From assembly GCF_030232585.1 (NCBI RefSeq), contig NZ_JASPJX010000002.1, positions 1 to 64,000 on the forward strand: a DNA stretch of 64,000 bases. The letters run 5' to 3'. Within the stretch, counting starts at the first letter, position 1; every line of letters starts with the position of its first letter. Source of the stretch: Corynebacterium sp. MSK008 (GTDB taxonomy: Bacteria > Actinomycetota > Actinomycetes > Mycobacteriales > Mycobacteriaceae). Below are positions 52,493-60,908 of the stretch, in pieces. The position numbers and the translations under genes were made by a program. The notes below the pieces were generated by a model. It was not told where the DNA came from and ran no database searches. It was given only the letters and a program-made list of their open reading frames with translations.

Positions 52493-54099
52493 TCCCGGTT
52501 GATCAAAGGCTGCAGGCCCTTGGCGATGCGGTCCTTCCAGGTCTTGGCAATTTCCTCGTACCCGCGGTCGTGCGGGCGGATACCGCGGTGGGTGAAATTG
52601 ACCTTGGTCTTGCCCTCTTCTTCCTCGATGTCGAAGATGAGCGAGGTGTCGTCCCACTCGCCTTCGGTGGGTTCGACATTCCAGACCACGCGTTTGCCGT
52701 CGTCGGCTTCTTGCACGGAGAAGTCGCCCTCCTCGGCGTGGAACTCGCCGCCTTTCACGCCGGCCTCGCCCTCGACCTTCTGGTCCCACCAGCTGTTGGG
52801 TTTGGTGATGGCGCGGTAGACCTCCTCGCGGGTGGCGGGCACGGAGAAGGAGGCGGTGAAGTCGCGGATGGCTTGGGCGGTGGTGCCGTCGGCGAAGGTC
52901 CAGTCGGACAGGGTGTGGTCTGGGTCGTAGATGGCCACCTCGAAACCGTCGTCCTTGTACTTCATCAGCCCGTCTTTGATCAGGTCGCGGCCGGCTTTGT
53001 TGAAGCCGGTGACGCCGGAGACGTCGAAGATCAGCTTCTCGCCGTGGAGGCGGCGCTGCGCCAGCCCGCGCAGGATCTTCTCCGCGGCGGTGAAGTTGAT
53101 CATGCCTTGCAGCTCCACGATGTCGGCGCCCTCGCGGCGCTCCACGGACTTGATGCCCGGCGCGAGGTAGAAGTTAGAGGACAGCAGGTTCAGGCCCAGT
53201 GAGCTGGATAGTTCGCGGAAGATTTTCACGCCGCGCACGGAGTTGCCCTGCTTGTTCAGCCGCGGGCTGAGCGACGCGATCCCGAGCTGCCCGGGCAGCG
53301 TGCCGATCAAGCCGCCGGCCACACCGGATTTGGCTGGGATGCCCACGTTGACCATCCACTGGCCGGAGGCGTCGTACATGCCCGCGGAAACCATGACAGC
53401 CTGGGCGAGGCGCGCCGCTTCGGCGGAGAGGATTTTCTCGCCGGTGACGGGTTGGGTGCCGCCGTTGGCCAGCGTGGCTGCCATGGTGGCGAGGTCGCCG
53501 ACGGTGACTAGCACTGCGCACTGGGCGATGTAGCTGGCCACGGCGTCGTGGGCGTCGTCGGTGATCATGCCGCCGTCGCGAAGCATGTGGGCGAACGCCT
53601 TGTTGCGCTCGGCGCTGTCGAGCTCGGAGTCGAGCACGCGCTGGTCCATGGTCAGCTCGCGGCCGGCCAGGCGCGAGAAGTAGTCACGCAGTTTCTCGCT
53701 GCGCTGCTCCACCGGAATGTCGGGGCCGCCGATGAGTTGGTTGACCGTGATGGCGCCGGCGTTGATGAGGGGGTTGGCGGGGCGGCCGTCGTCGTCAAGC
53801 GAAAGTGCGTTGAACGCCTCGCCGGACGGCTCCACACCCACGTGCTTTTCCACCTCTTCGGCGCCGTACATGTCTAGTGCGAGTGCGTAGACGAAGGGTT
53901 TAGAGATGGACTGGATGGAAAACTCGTAGTCCGCGTCGCCGATGGCGTACAGGTGGCCGTCTGTGGTGCACATGGCAAGTGCGAGCTTGTCCGGGTCGGC
54001 GTTTTTGAGCACGTCGATGTAGTCGGCGAGCTCGCCGCTGTCTTGGTCGCGGACGTTATCCACGATGGCTTGGAGGTGGTCGTTGACTGAGCTGAGCAT
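52480..54099 (-). CDS. glsA: Glutaminase fused to STAS and SRPBCC domains
   Basis: 539 aa in three parts. Residues 1-310 are a GlsA serine-dependent glutaminase with the S64-I-S-K67 motif of its beta-lactamase-like active site, NPLINAGAI and GVAGGLIGTLP. Residues 318-400 are a STAS domain (IVELQGMINFTAAEK ... LIFDVSGVTGFNKAG). Residues 413-539 are an SRPBCC/AHSA1-like domain (FSVPATREEVYRAI ... SWWDQKVEG). It makes glutamate and ammonia from glutamine. STAS extensions are known in some bacterial glutaminases; the third domain is less expected. Upstream frame to 54120 is rejected; ATG 54099 fits the family. Confidence 0.88.
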   Translation of the reverse strand: MLSSVNDHLQAIVDNVRDQDSGELADYIDVLKNADPDKLALAMCTTDGHLYAIGDADYEFSIQSISKPFVYALALDMYGAEEVEKHVGVEPSGEAFNALSLDDDGRPANPLINAGAITVNQLIGGPDIPVEQRSEKLRDYFSRLAGRELTMDQRVLDSELDSAERNKAFAHMLRDGGMITDDAHDAVASYIAQCAVLVTVGDLATMAATLANGGTQPVTGEKILSAEAARLAQAVMVSAGMYDASGQWMVNVGIPAKSGVAGGLIGTLPGQLGIASLSPRLNKQGNSVRGVKIFRELSSSLGLNLLSSNFYLAPGIKSVERREGADIVELQGMINFTAAEKILRGLAQRRLHGEKLIFDVSGVTGFNKAGRDLIKDGLMKYKDDGFEVAIYDPDHTLSDWTFADGTTAQAIRDFTASFSVPATREEVYRAITKPNSWWDQKVEGEAGVKGGEFHAEEGDFSVQEADDGKRVVWNVEPTEGEWDDTSLIFDIEEEEGKTKVNFTHRGIRPHDRGYEEIAKTWKDRIAKGLQPLINREENS

Positions 54100-54143
54100 A
54101 GGGCAAGTGTAGAGGCCCACCCTGCGAAGCCATTTGAAACGGA

Positions 54144-54149
54144 TATAAT
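54144..54149 (+). promoter_or_regulatory. -10 box of hmp, probable leaderless transcript
   Basis: A perfect TATAAT ends 7 bases before ATG 54157, which puts the expected transcription start at or next to the start codon. No ribosome site is present and no good -35 is seen 17 bp upstream. Confidence 0.6.
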
Positions 54150-54156
54150 CGTGTTT

Positions 54157-55329
54157 ATGTACAACGACACACTCCCAAATTCAACGCACGCACACCTCTC
54201 CCAGGAGCACGCCGACACCGTCAAGGCGACGCTCCAACCGGTGGGCGAAAACATCCAGACCATTGCGAACACCTTCTACTCCAAGATGTTCGCGGCCCAC
54301 CCCGAGCTCATCTCCGACCTGTTCAACCGCGGCAACCAGAAGCAGCAGGCGCAGCAGAAGGCGCTCGCGGCGTCGGTGGTGAAGTTCGCGTCGCATCTTG
54401 TGGACGACTCCGCGCCGGACCCGGTGGTCATGCTCAACCGCATCGCGCACAAGCACGTCTCCCTCGGCGTGACCGAGTCGCAGTACCAGATCGTGTACGA
54501 GAACTTGATGGCCGCGATCGCAGAGGTGCTCGGAGACGCCGTCACGCCCGAGGTGGCGGAGGCGTGGAGCGCGGTGTACTGGCTCATGGCCGACGTGCTG
54601 ATCAAGGCTGAGAAGGACCTCTACGCCTCCGACGGGGTCGCCGACGGCGACGTGTTCCGCCGCGGCACGGTGGTGGAGAAGACCGAGCTTTCGAGCGCGG
54701 TGACCGCGTTCACCGTGGAGGGCGACTTTACGCAGCCGAAGCCGGGCCAGTACACGTCTATAGGCGTCAAGCTTGACGACGGCGCACGTCAGCTGCGCCA
54801 ATACTCCATCATCGAAGGCAGCCCGGCGCGCTACCGCATCGCGGTGCAGAAAGACGGCGAGGTCTCCACGTTTTTGATGGAGCGTGTCAACGTCGGCGAT
54901 GCCGTGGACGTAACTCTGGCCGCCGGCGACCTGGTGCTGCAGCCGGGCGAGCGCCCGGTCGTGCTGATCTCCTCCGGCATCGGCTCCACTCCGTTGACCG
55001 GCATCCTCCGCCACCTGGCGCAAAGCGGTGACCCGCGCCGGGTGACGTACGTGCATTCCGACAACTCCGAGGAATCCTGGGCGCAGGCGCAGGAAACCCG
55101 CGAGCTGGTGGATGAACTGAAGGATGGGTCACTGCAGACCTACTTCCGCGGCGACGCTGAGCGCGTCGACGTGGGCGCGCTCGACCTTGCCGGCGCGGAC
55201 GTGTACCTCTGCGGCGGCACCGGCTTCCTCCAGTCGCTGCGCGAGGACCTGAAGCAGCTGCCCGCCGAGAAGGCCCCCGCCAACGTGTACTACGAGCTGT
55301 TCAGCCCGAACGACTGGCTGGTGGCCTAA
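54157..55329 (+). CDS. hmp: Flavohemoprotein, nitric oxide dioxygenase (Hmp)
   Basis: 390 aa. Globin domain (1-135) with KFASHLVDDSAP and proximal-His region NRIAHKHVSLGV, then FAD domain with RQYSIIEG and a C-terminal NAD domain with ISSGIGSTPLTGI and YLCGGTGFLQ. It detoxifies NO to nitrate using NADPH and O2. ATG 54157 is chosen as start because the -10 box makes it leaderless; GTG 54151 is too close to the promoter. It overlaps the convergent regulator gene by 4 bases. Confidence 0.93.
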   Translation: MYNDTLPNSTHAHLSQEHADTVKATLQPVGENIQTIANTFYSKMFAAHPELISDLFNRGNQKQQAQQKALAASVVKFASHLVDDSAPDPVVMLNRIAHKHVSLGVTESQYQIVYENLMAAIAEVLGDAVTPEVAEAWSAVYWLMADVLIKAEKDLYASDGVADGDVFRRGTVVEKTELSSAVTAFTVEGDFTQPKPGQYTSIGVKLDDGARQLRQYSIIEGSPARYRIAVQKDGEVSTFLMERVNVGDAVDVTLAAGDLVLQPGERPVVLISSGIGSTPLTGILRHLAQSGDPRRVTYVHSDNSEESWAQAQETRELVDELKDGSLQTYFRGDAERVDVGALDLAGADVYLCGGTGFLQSLREDLKQLPAEKAPANVYYELFSPNDWLVA

Positions 55330-56012
55330 ACCTCCCGCTTGCTCAGGCGGGCGCCGCACTCGCCGGGACGGTCGTGCGGGATGAGCTCCACCTTCACGTC
55401 GCCGGCGCCCTGGTCCAAAAAGCCCTCGTGCAGGGCGCAGACCACCGGGGCGGGGCGGGTGCCCGCTTCCGCGATGAAGGGGCAGGCATTGAGGCTGATC
55501 TCGCGCACCTTGGCGGTGGTGGCTTCCGGGCGCGGCGTCGGGTCAAAACCCATCTCGCGCAGGGTCTGGCAGGTGTGGCGCTCCGCGGTGTCCAGGTCCA
55601 CGCGCAGGTTTTCGTGGCGGCGGGTGTTCACCCGCTCCGCCCACTGGCGGCCGAGGCGCTTTGCACTGTCGGTGTCCTTGTCGGCCAGGGTGCTGGCCAG
55701 CACCTCTACCAGGGCGATCATGGAGTGGGAGGCCAGGTTCGTGCGCGCCACGCGGGCGGTGTAAATGTGGGAGGGTCGGCCACGGCCAGTGCCGGGGGCG
55801 ACGCGGCGGGAGACCACGCCCGCGGACAGGAGCTCGTCCAGGTGGCCGCGCACGGTGTTCGGGTGCATGCCCAGCGCCTTGCCGATCTCGGCGACCTGGA
55901 TGCCGTCCGGGCTTTCCTGGATCGCGTGGAACACCTCGAGCTGCTTCAAGCTGAGGTGGCCGACCGCGTTGAGCAATTCACCGGCGGGACGGGGCGCGTG
56001 ATTCCGTTCCAT
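55326..56012 (-). CDS. Cys-rich winged-helix regulator (SufR-like, likely Fe-S)
   Basis: 228 aa. A winged-helix domain (about 18-90) with PDGIQVAEIGKALGMHPNTVR and a GRGRPSHIY wing. The C-terminal half has four Cys (148, 177, 192 and 219) in a pattern resembling SufR-type regulators that bind an Fe-S cluster (NACPF ... VVCALHEGF ... GECGARL). The neighbours Hmp and a cupredoxin suggest it senses NO or redox state; this is inferred, not shown. It is divergent from the cupredoxin gene, across an operator-like palindrome. Confidence 0.8.
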   Translation of the reverse strand: MERNHAPRPAGELLNAVGHLSLKQLEVFHAIQESPDGIQVAEIGKALGMHPNTVRGHLDELLSAGVVSRRVAPGTGRGRPSHIYTARVARTNLASHSMIALVEVLASTLADKDTDSAKRLGRQWAERVNTRRHENLRVDLDTAERHTCQTLREMGFDPTPRPEATTAKVREISLNACPFIAEAGTRPAPVVCALHEGFLDQGAGDVKVELIPHDRPGECGARLSKREV

Positions 56013-56056
56013 GCGCGTTCTCCTGGTGCCGTGTTGTTGTTACGTCAGGAGTATAT

Positions 56057-56075
56057 TCCAACCTTAGATGTTGGA
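56057..56075. promoter_or_regulatory. Predicted regulator operator TCCAAC-N7-GTTGGA
   Basis: A perfect 6-bp inverted repeat with a 7-bp centre (TCCAACCTTAGATGTTGGA) in the 92-bp divergent gap between the Cys-rich regulator and the cupredoxin gene. It abuts a TATATT element at 56052-56057, so binding would block the promoter. Confidence 0.6.
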
Positions 56076-56104
56076 CAACTTGGCTTTCGAAGGAGTTGAC
56101 CTCT

Positions 56105-56488
56105 ATGCCACGTGCGGTAGATGTTGCAGCGTGGGCGGTTGTCGCCGCGGGTGTGGCGGCCGTCGCCACCACGGCGGCGGTCACACAGTCGCGCGAGGGC
56201 GAGCTACCTACTGGCGACGACGTAGTCACCGCCGACGTGCGCATCGAGCGCATGCGCTACGTCCCCAACCGGATCGAGGTCCCGCGCGGCACCAAACTGG
56301 TGGTCAACCTGGTCAACGACGGCGACAAAGAGCACGACCTGAAGATCGGGGAAGCCAACTCCGGCCGGCTCTCCCCCGGCGAGGCCAGCGCCACCTACTT
56401 CGGGGAGTTCAATAAGGACACCCGCGGGTGGTGCACCATCGCCGGGCACAAGACGATGGGCATGACCTTTAAGGTCGACGTGATTTGA
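56105..56488 (+). CDS. Membrane-anchored cupredoxin-domain protein
   Basis: 127 aa. An N-terminal membrane helix (AAWAVVAAGVAAVATTAAV) is followed by a cupredoxin domain whose type-1 copper ligands are visible: His77 (KEHDLK), Cys110 (GWCTIAGH), His115 and Met120 (the CxxxxHxxxxM spacing). A small redox or copper carrier on the outer face of the membrane is likely. ATG 56105 has AAGGAG 9 bases upstream. It overlaps the convergent membrane protein by 20 bases. Confidence 0.85.
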   Translation: MPRAVDVAAWAVVAAGVAAVATTAAVTQSREGELPTGDDVVTADVRIERMRYVPNRIEVPRGTKLVVNLVNDGDKEHDLKIGEANSGRLSPGEASATYFGEFNKDTRGWCTIAGHKTMGMTFKVDVI

Positions 56489-57662
56489 TCACCGCCACCT
56501 GCGCCTTCACCGCGCGCGCCATCAGCGGCAGAAACGCCACCAGCACGCCGAACGCGATAAAAGACAGCACGATGCGGGCATAGGAGTTGCCCACCACCAA
56601 CCAAGCCAGAAGCGCCGCGTTGAACAGGCCGGCGCGCAGGTAGGCGGCCCGGTTGAGTTCACGCAGACCCGCCTTGACCGCCGCCGGGCCACCGCCCATG
56701 GTGGTGGGCATGAGGTAGCTCATGGTGCCGATCAGCAGCTGGCCCGCAAACCCGAGCAACAGCGGCAGGGTGGGGATCTCCCCTGCCCCGCCGAACATCC
56801 GCACCGCGTACCAGGTCAGCCCGCCGATCAGCCACGTCACCGCGAACAGCGCGGACAGCGCCGGGTAGGTCACGCGCCCGCGGGGGTCTTTGAGCACCGT
56901 CAGCGCGCTGGCCACGAACCCCTGGTAGAGCCACACCCAGCCCGCCAGGATCACCACGGTGCCCGCACCCGCCACCACGGGCAGGCGCAGCAGCGAACCG
57001 GCCACCGCCACGGCGACACCCGCGCCCGCGAGCCCGAGCGCGACGCCGACGCGGTCCTGCCCGCGGGTGCGCCACATCGCCGGGAACAGCACGCTGAGCG
57101 CCCCCATCGCCGCGAACCCGACGAAGCCGCCCACGTTGGTGAACATGTGGGCCTGGCGCACCGCGCCATGCCACTGCCCCGGCAGGCCGGCGGACAGCGC
57201 CGCGCCGAACAGCGCGCCCACCGGCAGGCAGCACGCGGAGGCGACGAAGCCGAAAACCCCAGCATGACGGCGCTGCGACGAGCGCACCTGCCCGAACAGC
57301 ACCGCCGCGTGCCACGCCAGCACCACCGCGACCACGAGCGCGCCCGCCCACGTGAGCCAGTACCACCGGGCAAGCTGCCCCACCAGCACGGCGATGGTGG
57401 CGGCGTTGAAGAGGTAGGTGCGGGTGAGTTGGGCGGGCCGGGAGGCGTCGTCAAGCTTTTGCCCCAAGAAGCGCTCGGTGAGGTTTTGGGACCACAACAT
57501 GATCGAGTTGGTCAAAATCCCCAGCGTGAAAATGTGGATGAGCAGCCACGGCCCGTCCGGGATGAACGGGTGCGCGAGGCCGACCAGGATGAACACCGCC
57601 ATCCAGACGCTCACAGGCCGCGAGGCTTTGCGGTGCCACGCGCGGGGGTTCATGTCAGGCAT
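56469..57662 (-). CDS. NnrS-like multi-span membrane protein
   Basis: 397 aa, about twelve helices, with histidines in helical positions (LLIHIFTLGIL, WHAAVLFG, QAHMFTNVGGF) that could bind heme or copper. The family resembles NnrS and the membrane parts of actinobacterial nitrite/copper oxidases. ATG 57662 has GGAGGAG 5 bases upstream; its start overlaps the MFS stop by 8 bases, so the two genes form one transcript. The link to NO stress comes from the cupredoxin, Hmp and regulator genes beside it. Confidence 0.7.
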   Translation of the reverse strand: MPDMNPRAWHRKASRPVSVWMAVFILVGLAHPFIPDGPWLLIHIFTLGILTNSIMLWSQNLTERFLGQKLDDASRPAQLTRTYLFNAATIAVLVGQLARWYWLTWAGALVVAVVLAWHAAVLFGQVRSSQRRHAGVFGFVASACCLPVGALFGAALSAGLPGQWHGAVRQAHMFTNVGGFVGFAAMGALSVLFPAMWRTRGQDRVGVALGLAGAGVAVAVAGSLLRLPVVAGAGTVVILAGWVWLYQGFVASALTVLKDPRGRVTYPALSALFAVTWLIGGLTWYAVRMFGGAGEIPTLPLLLGFAGQLLIGTMSYLMPTTMGGGPAAVKAGLRELNRAAYLRAGLFNAALLAWLVVGNSYARIVLSFIAFGVLVAFLPLMARAVKAQVAVIKSRRP

Positions 57663-59007
57663 TGACTCCTCCAGACTTCGGGTTGTCCCGGAAACACCAC
57701 CAGGTAGCCACAGCAAAACACACCGCGCCCGCAGCCAGCACGCCGATCACCTGGTTGTACGCGGCCGTGTAGTCCGCACCGCGGTCCAGCCTCGCCTGCA
57801 GCAGCGACCCCGTCAGCGCCACGGTGATCAGGGTGCCCAGCTCGTAGGACACCTCCTCCACACCCGCGGCCATGCCGGAACGGTGCATCGGGGCGGACCC
57901 GATGATCGCGATCGAGGAGACACTCATCACCGAACCCGCGGAAAGGCCCAGAAGCACCATGCCTATCGACGTCCATCCGGCCGCCAACGCCACCGCCCCC
58001 ACTACCGCCCCGAGGAACCCGCCGGCGATCAGCGGCAGGAAGCCGATCTTGTGCAGATACGCCCCGCCGAGGACGGAGGCCGGGATAGCGGAAAGTGCCA
58101 TCACGGCGACGGTGGCGCCGGCGGTAAGGGGCGTGAGTGCGTCGACAAGCTGCAGCTTCTGCGTGGTCATCAGTTCGGCGCCGGCGAGGACGAACATGCC
58201 GCCGGCCGCCGCGAGGACGCCGCCGGTGAACAGGCGGGAGCGGAAGATATCGAACGTCAGCAGCGGGTCCGCCAGGCGGTGCTGGCGGCGCACGAACAGC
58301 CAGGAACCGGCGGCGGTGGCGGCGAGCGCGGCGAGGGTGATGGCGGGGCTGTTGGCGGCCTGCTTGATGGCCATGGTCAGGCCCGACAGCGCGATCAGGG
58401 CGTAGAGCGAGGAGACCACGTCCCACTGTTTATCCAGGTTGGGCAGGTTTTCCGGCGCGAGCGCGACGGTGAGCACCAGCGCAATCACCACGATGGGCAC
58501 GTTGATGAGGAACACGGAGCCGACCCAGAAGTGCTCAATCAGCGCGCCGCCGACCACCGGGCCGAGCGCGCCGCCCGCGACCGCCACCGAGCCCCAGATA
58601 CCGATGGCGGTGTTGCGCTCGCGCTCGTCCGGAAACGTCAGGCGGATCAGCGCGAGCGTGGCCGGCATCATCACCGCAGCGCCCATACCGAGCATGCCGC
58701 GCGCCAGGATCAGCTCCAGCGGGCCGGGCGCGAACGCCGCGCCCAGCGACGCCAAGCCGAAGATGGCTAGGCCCACAATGAACATCAGGCGGTGGCCCAC
58801 CCTGTCGCCCAACGCGCCCGTGCCCAGCAGCAGCCCGGCGAGCACCAGCGGGTAGGCGTTGATGATCCACAGGCCCTGCTCCGGGGTGGCGTTATAGCTG
58901 TGCTCCAGCGCCGGCAGCGCGGTGTACAGGATGGAGTTGTCCAGGCCGATCATGAGCAGCCCGAGCGAGACCACCGCGAAAAATCCCCAGCGCTGCGCCT
59001 TAGTCAT
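57655..59007 (-). CDS. DHA-type MFS multidrug transporter
   Basis: 450 aa, about 14 helices as in DHA2/EmrB-like pumps. The motif GLDNSILYTALPALEHSY in TM1 and LGDRVGHRLMF in loop 2-3 (motif A) are seen, with motif C GGALGPVVGGAL in TM5. Substrates unknown. It precedes the NnrS-like gene in the same transcript. A strong terminator of the matrixin gene lies just upstream of its start. Confidence 0.88.
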   Translation of the reverse strand: MTKAQRWGFFAVVSLGLLMIGLDNSILYTALPALEHSYNATPEQGLWIINAYPLVLAGLLLGTGALGDRVGHRLMFIVGLAIFGLASLGAAFAPGPLELILARGMLGMGAAVMMPATLALIRLTFPDERERNTAIGIWGSVAVAGGALGPVVGGALIEHFWVGSVFLINVPIVVIALVLTVALAPENLPNLDKQWDVVSSLYALIALSGLTMAIKQAANSPAITLAALAATAAGSWLFVRRQHRLADPLLTFDIFRSRLFTGGVLAAAGGMFVLAGAELMTTQKLQLVDALTPLTAGATVAVMALSAIPASVLGGAYLHKIGFLPLIAGGFLGAVVGAVALAAGWTSIGMVLLGLSAGSVMSVSSIAIIGSAPMHRSGMAAGVEEVSYELGTLITVALTGSLLQARLDRGADYTAAYNQVIGVLAAGAVCFAVATWWCFRDNPKSGGVNA

Positions 59008-59027
59008 GGGCAGATGGTACCACGCGC

Positions 59028-59057
59028 AAAAAAGTGCGCCCCGGTTGCGGGACGCAC
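59028..59057 (-). terminator. Rho-independent terminator of the matrixin gene
   Basis: Read on the minus strand: AGTGCGTCCCG, loop CAAC, then CGGGGCGCACT and TTTTTT. This is an 11-bp stem with one T-G pair, lying 19 bases after the stop at 59076. Confidence 0.9.
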
Positions 59058-59075
59058 TCTGTCTGGTTGTTGCTC

Positions 59076-60404
59076 TTAGCGCATTGCGAGGAATGCTGCG
59101 CCGATGCCGAGGGCTGCCAGGGCTGCGATGACGCCGCCGATGATGGCTGCGATGTTGACCTGGTTGTCGGCCTGCTTCGGGGCCTCGGCCTTGGCGGGCT
59201 TGACCTCTTCCTGGACCTTGGCGTCTTCGACCTTTGCTTCCTGGACCTTTGCTTCTGCCTTCGGCTCTGCCTTGGGCTGCTTGGCGGGGACTTCACCTGG
59301 CTGGGCTTCGGCGTCTGCGGCGGGGATTTCCTCGGCCGGGACCAGTGCGACCATGGGGTGCTCTTCGGCGACCTCGACAGCTTCGGGCTGTTCGATCTCG
59401 ACGATCTCTTCCGGCTGCTCGATCTCCTCGACCTCAGCCTTTGCGCGGGCGCCGATGGATTCGGCGTAGGCACCGATGCGCGGGTTGTCGAGTACCAGGG
59501 AGTCCCAGTCGGCGGGGACGAGGACCTTGCCTGCCGGGGTGTCGGCGAAGTAGGGCTTTTCGGAGTAGTTGAAGTAGTCGAACTGGCGGTCGTAGTTCAT
59601 CACCGACTGGTAACCGGCCTGCATCGGGGAACCTTCAGCGATGTCGGTGACGTACTGCTGAGCACCCCAGTGGCGCAGACCCAGGGTGTGGCCGAACTCG
59701 TGCAGGATGGTGTTGCGCACCTGCTCGTCGTTGGCGCGGCCGCCCGGGTTAGCCACGTAGAAGGAGCTGTCGCCCACCAGCGACAGGCCCGTGGCGTTGG
59801 AGCCGGCGCGCATCCGGTCGCCCAGGACGCCGGGGCGGAAGATGTTGGCGCGGTCACCAAGGTTGTTGATGGTGTTAATGAGCTGGAACGCCTCAAACTT
59901 GCTCGGGTCGAAGTACGAGTCGCGGTACTCCAGCGTCTCGCCGCCGTGGACGTCGGAGTAGTTGGGGATGTTGGTGTAGTGCTCGCCGGCATCGATGTGC
60001 AGGCTAATGCCGTGGTCGGCAAACAGGTCCACTAAATCGTCCAGGCTCTGCGTCGACGGGGCGTAGGAGGTGCGGTTGGCGTTGGCGCACTCGCGGGCGG
60101 CAGAAGTGTCGCAGCCGAGGGTGTCGTATTCGGAGGCCATCCAGTTCAGCTGGAGGAAGACATCCGGGCGGTTAGGGTCGGCACCCCAGTCCGGCAGGGG
60201 GATTTCCGTGCCATCTGCTAAAACGACGCCTTGTTCTTCCCAGATGTCGGGCAGGCCGTCGCCGTCGGAGTCAACGAGGGTGGCGGTGTTGGTCAGCACC
60301 GGTGCCAGCTCAACGTCCTGCTGGGCGTGTGCGACGTTCGCGCCGGAAACCGCGATGGCGGCGGCAACTGCTGCGGCGATGGTGTTTCGGAATGCTGCTC
60401 GCAT
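59076..60404 (-). CDS. Secreted, membrane-anchored matrixin-like zinc protease
   Basis: 442 aa. A signal peptide (cleavage near AHAQQ), a thrombospondin type-3-like Ca2+ motif DSDGDGLPDIWEEQG (45-59), then a metzincin catalytic domain with zinc motif H235-E-F-G-H239-T-L-G-L-R-H245 and Met-turn Met268 (SVMNY). A Glu/Lys/Pro-rich linker (about 320-415) leads to a single C-terminal helix. It is an extracytoplasmic protease held at the membrane; substrate unknown. Seven copies of a 17-bp palindromic motif lie 104-431 bp upstream of its start. Confidence 0.88.
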   Translation of the reverse strand: MRAAFRNTIAAAVAAAIAVSGANVAHAQQDVELAPVLTNTATLVDSDGDGLPDIWEEQGVVLADGTEIPLPDWGADPNRPDVFLQLNWMASEYDTLGCDTSAARECANANRTSYAPSTQSLDDLVDLFADHGISLHIDAGEHYTNIPNYSDVHGGETLEYRDSYFDPSKFEAFQLINTINNLGDRANIFRPGVLGDRMRAGSNATGLSLVGDSSFYVANPGGRANDEQVRNTILHEFGHTLGLRHWGAQQYVTDIAEGSPMQAGYQSVMNYDRQFDYFNYSEKPYFADTPAGKVLVPADWDSLVLDNPRIGAYAESIGARAKAEVEEIEQPEEIVEIEQPEAVEVAEEHPMVALVPAEEIPAADAEAQPGEVPAKQPKAEPKAEAKVQEAKVEDAKVQEEVKPAKAEAPKQADNQVNIAAIIGGVIAALAALGIGAAFLAMR

Positions 60405-60507
60405 CTCGGTGACTCCTTGGTGTGCGTTTTTCTCTTTGTGACAACCCTGAGTTTATGCACCGAATATGCGCAGGTAAACCGCTCGCCGCCAGGCTGAAAA
60501 ATACCCT

Positions 60508-60835
60508 AAATCGTTGAACATTCTTTCCGGATTGTTCAACGTTTCCACCCATTCCTAGCTGCGGATTGTTCATCAATCCGGGGGCGCGTTCCGGGGTTTC
60601 GTCAGTATTGTTCAACGATCAAACTGCAAACGCGCGCGGATGGTTGAACAATCCGTCAGCACTGCATTTTATGCACACTAAGGTGTTTTCCAGCATGGAT
60701 CCCGGCAATTTTGCGTCTACCTGCATGTTTGGATTGCATACACAACTCATACACTCTTATTTTCCCCGGGTTTCCCCTCAGGGGTGTAGCAAACCCCCTG
60801 GATTGTTCAAAGATCCGCGGATTGTTCAGCAATCC
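60508..60835. repeat. Cluster of seven 17-bp palindromic motifs (consensus GGATTGTTCAACAATCC)
   Basis: This fills most of the 504-bp gene-free region 60405-60908. Copies start at 60508 (minus strand, 13/17), 60529, 60563, 60605, 60638 (minus strand), 60800 and 60819. The best forms are GGATTGTTCATCAATCC, GGATTGTTCAGCAATCC and GGATTGTTCAAAGATCC. The consensus is an inverted repeat GGATTGTT-C-AACAATCC. Start spacings of 34, 42, 33 and 19 bp approximate whole helical turns, apart from a 162-bp gap. I see no coding potential. An operator array is the simplest reading; the rest of the gap is AT-richer than the genome and featureless to me. Confidence 0.82.
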
Positions 60836-60908
60836 GGAAAACCCTACTACCCCCGTTTTTTACCCCCGTTGCGGCGGCAAGGCACCGTCGCAAAGCAAAA
60901 AGCCCCCT

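Noticed and set aside
60508..60835. CRISPR or DnaA-box cluster
   Set aside because: Spacing is irregular and motifs occur in both orientations, unlike CRISPR; TTGTTCAAC does not match the actinobacterial DnaA box TTGTCCACA, and no dnaA/dnaN genes are near.
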